A stretch of DNA of 45,963 nucleotides from positions 1 to 45,963 of the forward strand of contig DATGZH010000011.1 of the NCBI GenBank assembly GCA_035297265.1. Reading direction: 5' to 3'. The translations under genes and the position numbers were made by a program. Shown here in pieces: positions 40,147 through 45,963 of the stretch. The DNA is from DATGZH01 sp035297265 (GTDB lineage: Bacteria; Actinomycetota; Acidimicrobiia; Acidimicrobiales; RAAP-2). Position 1 is the stretch's first letter. Each line of letters begins with the position of its first letter. The notes under the pieces are model-generated. The model made no database searches. It was not told the origin of the DNA and saw only the letters and a program-made list of their open reading frames with translations.

Positions 40147-40818
40147 TCAGATGCCGGTCGCGTCGAGCTGTTCTCGTAGGCGGGTGAGCGCGCCGGGCGT
40201 ACGGGCACCCCACCAGAAGAGGTCCTTGCCGTCGACGAGGATCGTCGGCGCGACCGTCGAGAGCTCGGCCACATGGCGCGGCCCGAACGGGTACGGCTCG
40301 CTCGGCGCCAGCACCACGTCGGGGGCGAGCTCGGCCGCCTCGGCCAGCGTCAGCTCGGGGTAGGGGCCGAGCCCGGCGGCCACGTTGGCCACGCCGAGGA
40401 CGGCGAGGAGGGACGACCCGTAGGTGGGCCCACCGAGGGCCATCACCGGCCGCCGCCAGATCGGTACGAAGGCCCGCAGCCGGGGGCTCGGCGTGGGCGG
40501 CACCTCGATCGGGGCCACGTCGACCCCGACGCGCTCGGCCAGCCCGGGCAGCTGGACGACCACGTCGTCCAGGCTCCGCACCGCCAGGACGTGGACCTCG
40601 ACCCCGGCCGCCCGGAGGAGGTCGTGGTCCTCTCGTCGGTTCTCCTCTTCGTCCATCACGACGAGGTCCGGTGAGAGCGCCTGGATCGCCCCCACGTCGG
40701 GGTTCTTCGTGCCGCCGACGTGGGGGAGGCCCGGCACCTCGCAGAACCTCGTCCCGGCCACCGGTTCGACGCCCCAGGCGAGCAGGGTCTCGGTCACCGA
40801 GGGCACGAGGCTCACCAC
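40147..40818 (-). CDS. TroA/BtuF-like substrate-binding protein without signal peptide
   Basis: A 223-residue protein of the helical-backbone metal/cobalamin receptor fold. The N-terminal VVSLVPSVTETLLAWG, VGGTKNPDVGAIQALSPDLVVMDEEENRR (abbreviated), WRRPVMALGGPTYGSSLLAVLGVANVA and LSTVAPTILVDGKDLFWWGARTP all fit BtuF-type binding proteins. It has no signal peptide or lipobox: homology begins at the first residue and an in-frame extension is limited to about a dozen codons by the upstream gene. No transporter permease or ATPase is adjacent. A cytosolic cobalamin or corrinoid-binding role is possible. GTG start at 40818 (or 40815). Confidence 0.78.
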   Translation of the reverse strand: MVSLVPSVTETLLAWGVEPVAGTRFCEVPGLPHVGGTKNPDVGAIQALSPDLVVMDEEENRREDHDLLRAAGVEVHVLAVRSLDDVVVQLPGLAERVGVDVAPIEVPPTPSPRLRAFVPIWRRPVMALGGPTYGSSLLAVLGVANVAAGLGPYPELTLAEAAELAPDVVLAPSEPYPFGPRHVAELSTVAPTILVDGKDLFWWGARTPGALTRLREQLDATGI

Positions 40819-40853
40819 CCGGAGGCGCCGCCCCGGGACGGGCGAGGCGAGGC

Positions 40854-41318
40854 TCAGCCGGGCACCTCGTAACCGGCGGCGGGGGTGCCCGGCGGCTTCA
40901 GGTCCTCGGGCCGGGCGCCGGGGATGTGGAGGAGCACTTCGCCCTCGAGGCCGTCGGGGTCGCGGAAAAAGACGCTCAGGGCCCCGCCGAAGTCCGTCAC
41001 GAAGCCGTCGCTCGCCCCGCAGGCGATCAGGCGGTCCCGGATGGTGTCGAACGCCTCCTTGGAGGCGGCGGCCAGACCGATGTGGTCGATGCGGCCGCGG
41101 CCGAACATCGGGGTCTGGCGCTCGGCCTCGGTGTTGCCCTGCACCTCGAACACATTCAGCTGAGTGGCCGGTCCGACGTCGACGAACGAGAGGCGGACGG
41201 CGTCGCCCTCCTTGCGGTCGGCGAAGACCTTGGCGTCGAAGATGTCCCGGTAGAAGGCGTGGAGCCGGTCGGAGTCCTTCGTGATGATGGCCACGTGGTT
41301 GATCCCGTCGAGGAGCAT
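40854..41318 (-). CDS. VOC (glyoxalase/dioxygenase-fold) family protein
   Basis: A 154-residue vicinal-oxygen-chelate protein with two beta-alpha-beta-beta-beta units: INHVAIITKDSDRLHAFYRDIFDAKVF at the N-terminus and IDHIGLAAASKEAFDTIRDRL (abbreviated) in the second half, plus FFRDPDGLEGEVLLHIPG near the end. Metal ligands are likely the histidine in INHVAI, the one in IDHIGL and a C-terminal glutamate in EGEVLL. Members include glyoxalases, epimerases and ring-cleaving dioxygenases; substrate unknown. ATG at 41318 with a near-perfect AAAGGAGG seven bases upstream. Between the LLM gene and the TroA-like gene on the same strand. Confidence 0.88.
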   Translation of the reverse strand: MLLDGINHVAIITKDSDRLHAFYRDIFDAKVFADRKEGDAVRLSFVDVGPATQLNVFEVQGNTEAERQTPMFGRGRIDHIGLAAASKEAFDTIRDRLIACGASDGFVTDFGGALSVFFRDPDGLEGEVLLHIPGARPEDLKPPGTPAAGYEVPG

Positions 41319-41346
41319 GGGCGCCTCCTTTCGGCCGAGGCCCACC

Positions 41347-42222
41347 CTACGGGTCAGCGTGCCGGCGGGCGATCTCCTCGAACACCGCGATGTCGCCGCC
41401 GAAAGGTCCGGTCTGGCGCGGGTGGTGGAGCACGATCTCGCCGATGCCGAGTTCGCCGTAGCGGCCAGCCAGGTCGTCGAAGGCCTCGGGGGACGTGAGC
41501 CCGTGGTCGACGGCCATGAGGAGGAGCACCCGGCCGATCGTGGCCGGGTCCCGGCCGACGGCGGCGCAGGCCTCGTCGAGGAGCGCCGACTGGCGAGCCA
41601 CCGCGTCGTGGACCGCCGCCGGTGCGTGAGGCCCGGGCCCCGTCGGGCCGGTCGTGACCCAGCGGTGGCCGAGGCGAGCGACGACGTCGAGGGACCGGCG
41701 GCCCGTCGCGGCCACGGTGAACGGGACCCGCGGCGACTGGACGCACCCCGGCACCATGACGGCCCGTGTCGCCGAGTAGTACGTGCCCGTCCGGTCGGTC
41801 ACGGGCTCTCTCAGGAGGACGTCGAGCAACTCGACGAACTCGGCGAAGCGCGCCGCCCGTTCGGCGGCGGACCAGGTCGGACCGCCGAGCACCTCGGCGT
41901 CGGGCCCGACGCTGCCCGCGCCGATGCCGAGCTCGAAGCGCCCGGCCGACAGGTGGTCGAGCGTGATCACCTCCCGGGCCAGCCCGACGGGGTGGCGGAA
42001 GTTTGGCGACGTGACGAGGGTGCCGAGGCGCACCCGTGACGTCCCGACGGCGGCCGCCGCGAGGAGCGGGTAGGCCGCGTGCCAGGGGCCGTCGGGCATC
42101 CCGCCCCACACGAGGTGGTCGTAGGTCCACACCGACGCAAATCCGGCCTGCTCGGCGAAGGCGAACTGCTCGCCGGCGAGGGGCCACTCGTCGGTGGGCA
42201 GCACGACGAGGCCGACCTTCAC
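41347..42222 (-). CDS. LLM-class F420-dependent oxidoreductase
   Basis: A 291-residue luciferase-like oxidoreductase: MKVGLVVLPTDEW, the segment GFASVWTYDHLVWGGMPDGPWH, SPNFRHPVGLAREVITLDHLSAGRFELGIGAGSV (abbreviated) and the late VTTGPTGPGPH. Length and pattern fit F420-dependent members, though F420 use is inferred. GTG at 42222, 34 bp after the stop of a fadD17-like ligase on the same strand, so the ligase and oxidoreductase are probably co-transcribed. The same pairing, in divergent form, occurs at 8.4-11.3 kb. Confidence 0.88.
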   Translation of the reverse strand: MKVGLVVLPTDEWPLAGEQFAFAEQAGFASVWTYDHLVWGGMPDGPWHAAYPLLAAAAVGTSRVRLGTLVTSPNFRHPVGLAREVITLDHLSAGRFELGIGAGSVGPDAEVLGGPTWSAAERAARFAEFVELLDVLLREPVTDRTGTYYSATRAVMVPGCVQSPRVPFTVAATGRRSLDVVARLGHRWVTTGPTGPGPHAPAAVHDAVARQSALLDEACAAVGRDPATIGRVLLLMAVDHGLTSPEAFDDLAGRYGELGIGEIVLHHPRQTGPFGGDIAVFEEIARRHADP

Positions 42223-42255
42223 CGGCGGCCGTCCTCGCTCGGCCGGGCCGGTCGT

Positions 42256-43920
42256 TCAGGCCGGGACGTCACGGCGGTGACGGGCGAGCTCGTCGTCCAG
42301 GCGGGCCACGTCCGCCGGTTCGAGCGGCCGGTAGGGGGACAGGCCCCGCCCCTCGTAGCAGAAGACGGGGTCCTCCCCGTGCCAGGTCTCGGCCCGCAGC
42401 CCCACCTTCGTGACCTTGCCGGTGGCCGTCTGGGGGAGCGACGGCGAGATGCGGACGAAGCGGGGGGCCCACTTCGTGCCGAGATCGGGCTGGTCCGCGA
42501 GCCACGCGGCGAAGGCCACGGGATCGAAGACCGCACCGTCGCGCAGCTCGAGCGCCGCCATCACCTGGTCGCCTGAGCGCGTGTCGGGGACGGGGTAGAC
42601 GGCGGCCACGGCGACGTCGGGATGGCGGTGGAGGACCTGCTCGATCGGTCCGGCGGTGAAGTTCTCCGAGTCCACTCGCAGCCAGTCGCCGGCCCGGCCG
42701 GCGAAGTAGAAGTAGCCCTCGGCATCGCGGTACCCGAGGTCCCCCGTCCAGTACCAACCCTGTCGGGTGCGCAGCGCGTCGGCGTCGGGGGCGCCGTAGT
42801 AGCCCTCGAAACCGGCGGCCCCGCTGCGGTTCACGATCTCGCCGATGGCCGCTCCGGCGTTCGTGAGCCGACCACCGGCGTCGAAGACCGCCGCCGCGCA
42901 CTCCTTCTTCGTCTCGGGGTCGAGCACCGCCACGTCCGCCCCGCCGACCGGTCGGCCGAGCGAGCCCGGCGGTGTGCCCGGCACAAGGTTGATGGCCACC
43001 CCGCCCTCGCTCGAGCCGTAGCCCTCGAAGAGCCGGCAGCCGAACCGGCGGCCGAACTCCTCGCGGTCGCCGGCCGAGGCCTCGGTCCCGAAGGCCTGGC
43101 GCAGGGGGTTGTCGGCGTCGTCGGGCCGCTCGGGCGTGGCGAGGATGTAGGCGATGGCCTTGCCCACGTAGGAGAAGGTCGTCGCCCGGTGGGCCCGCAC
43201 GTCGTCGATGAACCCCGAGGCGCTGAAGCGGCCACCGGTCGGGAGAGCGAAGGTGGCCCCCATGAAGAGGGCCGGCCCCCACATCACCATGAGGGCGTTG
43301 CCGTGGAAGAGCGGCATCGGGCAGTAGCACACGTCGTCACCCGTGAGGCCGTAGCCCGGGCCGGCCGCCTCGGCGATCCGGGCCAGCCGGCCCTGGGTGC
43401 AGCGGACGGCCTTGGGACGGCCGGTGGTGCCCGACGTGAACAGCAGCAGGAACAGCTGCTCCTCGCTCGTGCCCTCCGCCCGTTCGAAGAGGGCGAGGTC
43501 GTCGCCGGCCTCCGCCACCGCCTGCTCGTACCGCGCGTCACCGACGATCAGGACCCGGTCGGGGTCGACGCCGTGGTCGAGGCCGTCGAGTTGGGCCGCC
43601 CCCTCCGCGTCGGTCACGAGCAGTTGGCAGTCGGTGGCCCGGACGTCGGCGGCGAGCGGCTCGCCGCGGCGGGTCGGGTTGAGCCCGACGACGGTGGCCC
43701 CGCTGAGCGCGGCCCCTCCGAGCCAGAAGGCGTACTCGGCCACGTTCGGGAGGAGCACCCCGATGTGGAACGGCCCGGCCCGCCGAAGCGACGCCGCGGC
43801 CCGACCGCGCGCCGCCGAAGCGGCCACGACGTCGCGCCAGCTCCAGCGGCAGGTGGCGTCGGCCAGGCCCACCCGGTCGTCGTCGACCCGGGCGGCCAGG
43901 AGCGAGGCGATCGTCGTCAC
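42256..43920 (-). CDS. Acyl-CoA synthetase, second FadD17-like paralogue
   Basis: A 554-residue AMP-forming ligase closely related to the one at 8397-10058 (shared GRFSASGFIDDVRAH, ILATPERPDDADNPLRQAFG, EGYGSSEGGVAI, WYWTGDLGYRD; all abbreviated). The P-loop LLFTSGTTGRPK and the A10 region QTATGKVTKVG are intact. It should activate a carboxylic acid, perhaps a sterol-derived one, to its CoA ester. The GTG at 43920 overlaps the stop of the hydroxy-acid oxidase gene (GTGA); codons upstream of it belong to that gene. It differs from its paralogue in the acyl-pocket region, so the substrates probably differ. Called FadD17-like from memory of the mycobacterial sequence. Confidence 0.86.
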   Translation of the reverse strand: MTTIASLLAARVDDDRVGLADATCRWSWRDVVAASAARGRAAASLRRAGPFHIGVLLPNVAEYAFWLGGAALSGATVVGLNPTRRGEPLAADVRATDCQLLVTDAEGAAQLDGLDHGVDPDRVLIVGDARYEQAVAEAGDDLALFERAEGTSEEQLFLLLFTSGTTGRPKAVRCTQGRLARIAEAAGPGYGLTGDDVCYCPMPLFHGNALMVMWGPALFMGATFALPTGGRFSASGFIDDVRAHRATTFSYVGKAIAYILATPERPDDADNPLRQAFGTEASAGDREEFGRRFGCRLFEGYGSSEGGVAINLVPGTPPGSLGRPVGGADVAVLDPETKKECAAAVFDAGGRLTNAGAAIGEIVNRSGAAGFEGYYGAPDADALRTRQGWYWTGDLGYRDAEGYFYFAGRAGDWLRVDSENFTAGPIEQVLHRHPDVAVAAVYPVPDTRSGDQVMAALELRDGAVFDPVAFAAWLADQPDLGTKWAPRFVRISPSLPQTATGKVTKVGLRAETWHGEDPVFCYEGRGLSPYRPLEPADVARLDDELARHRRDVPA

Positions 43921-45110
43921 GGGGTGCGGGTCCGCCGGACGAGCGAGCGGTCCAGCTCGGCCACGCTCGACGCCCCGCACAGCGCCATCGTCCGGCGGAG
44001 CTCGGCCGTCAGCCAGCCCACGAGGCCGGCCACCCCTTCGGCCCCGCCGGTGGCGAGGGCCCAGAGGGTCGGCCGCCCGACGAGGACGGCCCGGGCCCCG
44101 AGGGCGAGGGCCTTGGCCACGTCGGGGGCCCGGCGGATACCGCCGTCCACGTAGACCTCGGCCCGGCCACCCACCGCGTCGACCACCTCGTCGAGGACGT
44201 CGGCGGTAGCGGGAGCGTCGTCCAGCTGGCGGGCGCCGTGGTTCGAGACGACCACCCCGGCCGCCCCCGCCTCGACGCAGCGGAGCGCGTCGTCGCCCCG
44301 GAGCACGCCTTTCACCACGACCGGCAAGCCCGACAGCTCGTGCAGCCAGCCGATGTCCTCGAAGGTGAGGGCCGGCTCGAACTCGCCGGTCACGACGGCG
44401 ATGAAGCCGCCGCCCCGCGCCTCTTTCGTGCTCCCCGAGGTCAGGTTGGGCAGGACGAGATCGTCGGGCAGACGGACGCCACCGCGCAGCTCGCGCAACC
44501 GCACCCCCGACACCGGAGCGTCGACGGTGAGCACGAGGGCCCGGTAACCGGCCTCGACCGCCCGGTGGACGAGCTCCTCGGTGCGTGCCCGCTCCCGCAC
44601 GACGTAGATCTGCATCCAGCGGAGCCCATCGGGCGCGGTCGCCGCCACTTCTTCGAGCGGGCAGGTGGCGAGGGAAGAGAGGACGAGGCAGGTGCCGGCC
44701 GACGCCGCGCCCTTGGCCATGGCGGCCTCGCCGTCGGGGTGGGCGAGGCGTTGAATGGCCGTCGGGGCGACGAGCACGGGTGTGGCGACGGGCGCGCCCA
44801 GCACGGTCGTGGCCGTCGAGACCTCCGACACCCCGGTCAGGACCCGCGGCCGCAGCTGCCAGCGGGCCCAGGCGGCCACGCAGTCGCCGAGGAGCCGCTC
44901 GTCCTCGGCGCCGCCGGCGAAGTAGGCGTAGGCCATGTCGCCGATGAGACGGCGGGCTTCGGCCTCCATCGCCTCGAGGTCGAGGTCGACAGGTGCCCGC
45001 ACCTGCTCGGCGCCGAGCGCCGCGCCGCCCATCGGCGCCACCTCGGGATTGGCGAGCGACGTGAGCGGCTCGGCATCGGGCCTGGCAGGATGGGCGGCCA
45101 TGGTGCGCAT
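43917..45110 (-). CDS. FMN-dependent alpha-hydroxy-acid oxidase/dehydrogenase
   Basis: A TIM-barrel flavoprotein of about 397 residues in the lactate oxidase/glycolate oxidase family. It shows MAYAYFAGGAEDERLL at the N-terminus, PVLVAPTAIQRLAHPDGEAAMAKGA (abbreviated), MQIYVVRER, VVVKGVLRGDDALRCVEAGAAGVVVSNHGARQLD (abbreviated; catalytic histidine in SNHGARQLD), VYVDGGIRRAPDVAKALALGARAVLVGRP. It oxidises L-2-hydroxy acids. Two in-frame ATGs exist, at 45110 and 45101. A -10-like TACCAT lies seven bases before the second, favouring a leaderless start there. Divergent from the NTF2-like gene. Confidence 0.9.
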   Translation of the reverse strand: MRTMAAHPARPDAEPLTSLANPEVAPMGGAALGAEQVRAPVDLDLEAMEAEARRLIGDMAYAYFAGGAEDERLLGDCVAAWARWQLRPRVLTGVSEVSTATTVLGAPVATPVLVAPTAIQRLAHPDGEAAMAKGAASAGTCLVLSSLATCPLEEVAATAPDGLRWMQIYVVRERARTEELVHRAVEAGYRALVLTVDAPVSGVRLRELRGGVRLPDDLVLPNLTSGSTKEARGGGFIAVVTGEFEPALTFEDIGWLHELSGLPVVVKGVLRGDDALRCVEAGAAGVVVSNHGARQLDDAPATADVLDEVVDAVGGRAEVYVDGGIRRAPDVAKALALGARAVLVGRPTLWALATGGAEGVAGLVGWLTAELRRTMALCGASSVAELDRSLVRRTRTP

Positions 45111-45114
45111 GGTA
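45109..45114 (-). promoter_or_regulatory. Probable -10 (TACCAT) for leaderless hydroxy-acid oxidase gene
   Basis: On the minus strand TACCAT is followed by seven bases and the ATG at 45101. The same hexamer and spacing occur before the PAS-GGDEF gene. If used, the upstream ATG at 45110 would not be translated. Confidence 0.4.
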
Positions 45115-45164
45115 GGGCTGAGCGTGACGGGTGCACCCGTCTGCTCGCGCCGGGGCGTCGAGCC

Positions 45165-45587
45165 GTGAGCACCAACGGGGGCACCTTCCCCGACGCCAGG
45201 GAGCTGGGCCGCCGGTCCATGGCCGCGGTGGAGGCGAAGGACCGTGAGGCCTGGCTGGCCCTCTTCGCCGACGACGGCGTGGTCGAGGACCCCATCGGGC
45301 CGTCGCCCTTCGACCCCGAGGCGAAGGGCCACCGGGGTCGGGAAGGCATCGCCGCCTTCTACGACAACGTGATCGCCACGAACGACGGCATCAGCTTCGA
45401 GATCGAGCGGTCGTACCTCTGCGGCAACGAGTGCGCCAACGTGGGCATCATCCGCACGGTCCTGACCGGTGGGAAGCACGTGGCCGTGGTGCGGGGCGTC
45501 TACACCTACCGCAGCAACGGTGCCGGGAAGCTCGCCGCCCTCCGGGCCTTCTGGGAGTTCGACAAGGTCGAGCTGCTGGAGCGCTGA
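45165..45587 (+). CDS. NTF2-like/SnoaL-type protein (ketosteroid-isomerase-like)
   Basis: A 140-residue small protein: MAAVEAKDREAWLALFADDGVVEDPIGPSPFDP, GHRGREGIAAFYDNVIATND, then alternating strands VGIIRTVLTGGKHVAVVRGVYTY and a C-terminal LAALRAFWEFDKVELLE (fragments as seen). This is the SnoaL_2/ketosteroid-isomerase-like pattern; the aspartates in DDGVVEDPIG lie where steroid isomerases keep catalytic or substrate-binding residues. Function unproven, but a steroid-related role fits the window. GTG at 45165, divergent from the hydroxy-acid oxidase, 54 bp apart. Confidence 0.82.
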   Translation: MSTNGGTFPDARELGRRSMAAVEAKDREAWLALFADDGVVEDPIGPSPFDPEAKGHRGREGIAAFYDNVIATNDGISFEIERSYLCGNECANVGIIRTVLTGGKHVAVVRGVYTYRSNGAGKLAALRAFWEFDKVELLER

Positions 45588-45611
45588 CGAGCGCGCCGCC
45601 GGGCGCCCCGG

Positions 45612-45963
45612 TCAAGGCTCGAGGACGAGCTTGCCGAGCTTCCCGCCGACGGCGAAACGGTCGTAGGCCTGCGTCGCCTGGGCGAGCGGGAACGTGCCCC
45701 AGACGGGCACCGTGAGCCGGCCGGCGGCGAGCAGCGGGAGCACGTGGGCGGTGACGCCGGCGGCCACCGCCGCCTTCTCCTCCCGGCTCCGGGTGCGCAG
45801 CGTCGAACCGCTCACCCGGGCTCGCTTGCCCATGAGGGTGAACAGGTTGAGCTCGACCGTGGCCCCGCCCCCCACGCCGATGACCACGGCCCGCCCGCCG
45901 GTGGCGAGGGCGCCGAGGGCGGCGACGAAGCCCGGGCCGCCGACGAGCTCCAAGACGACGTCG
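45612..45963 (-). CDS. Zinc-type alcohol dehydrogenase / quinone oxidoreductase, C-terminal part (runs off window)
   Basis: The last 117 codons of a medium-chain dehydrogenase. It has DVVLELVGGPGFVAALGALATGGRAVVIG (abbreviated), the segment LNLFTLMGKRARVSGSTLRTRSREEKAA, and the end FPLAQATQAYDRFAVGGKLGKLVLEP, which is typical of quinone-oxidoreductase-like proteins. The N-terminal GroES-like domain is beyond the window edge. It ends 24 bp from the convergent NTF2-like gene. Confidence 0.9.
   Translation of the reverse strand, partial: DVVLELVGGPGFVAALGALATGGRAVVIGVGGGATVELNLFTLMGKRARVSGSTLRTRSREEKAAVAAGVTAHVLPLLAAGRLTVPVWGTFPLAQATQAYDRFAVGGKLGKLVLEP

Overview
The window reads as chromosomal DNA of a high-GC actinobacterium, most likely an uncultured or little-studied member of the Acidimicrobiia. 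The reasons are the very strong G/C third-position bias, frequent GTG and TTG starts, many F420-type (LLM) oxidoreductases, the SOS mutasome imuA'-imuB-dnaE2, a GPGWW..DGKWYPPE motif that I associate with this class, and many apparently leaderless genes. Nothing looks like phage, plasmid or an insertion sequence. I saw no tRNA, rRNA or CRISPR.

Left part (1-11.3 kb): a sterol side-chain catabolism block. A P450 of the CYP125 type and a partial F420-type oxidoreductase read leftward. A tightly overlapping operon reads rightward: chsE2 (fadE29), chsH2 (MaoC+DUF35), chsE1 (fadE28), chsH1 (MaoC) and ltp2. This is the gene set of the mycobacterial igr locus, which removes the last three side-chain carbons of cholesterol, but in a different order. 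A PAS/GGDEF gene follows a hairpin, then a fadD17-like ligase divergent from an LLM oxidoreductase. Both divergent intergenic regions carry AAC-NN-GTT type palindromes resembling the KstR operator.

Middle (11.3-24.7 kb): a secreted SGNH hydrolase, a HEAT-repeat protein, a chromate-type transporter, a nucleotidyltransferase-fold protein, two tiny proteins, a large membrane protein with a spermidine-synthase-like core, then the SOS cassette. A LexA box sits on the first codon of imuA', and ImuB is strikingly short. A lipoprotein follows.

Right-middle (24.7-32.2 kb): a DapB-like dehydrogenase, an SDR and an NTF2-like protein. Next come five paralogous pilin-like genes interrupted by a Tat-exported phospholipase C-type gene. 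Two paralogues keep a perfect type IV prepilin N-terminus. Three have lost the cleavage site but keep the membrane helix and the globular domain. This is the most unusual part of the window.

Right (32.2-45.9 kb): an amine/amino-acid catabolic module (FAD oxidase, class III aminotransferase, Lrp regulator, aldehyde dehydrogenase, alanine dehydrogenase), two small proteins of unknown function, a signal-less TroA/BtuF-like protein, a VOC protein, another LLM oxidoreductase with a second fadD17-like ligase, an FMN-dependent alpha-hydroxy-acid oxidase, an NTF2-like protein and the end of a quinone-oxidoreductase-like gene.
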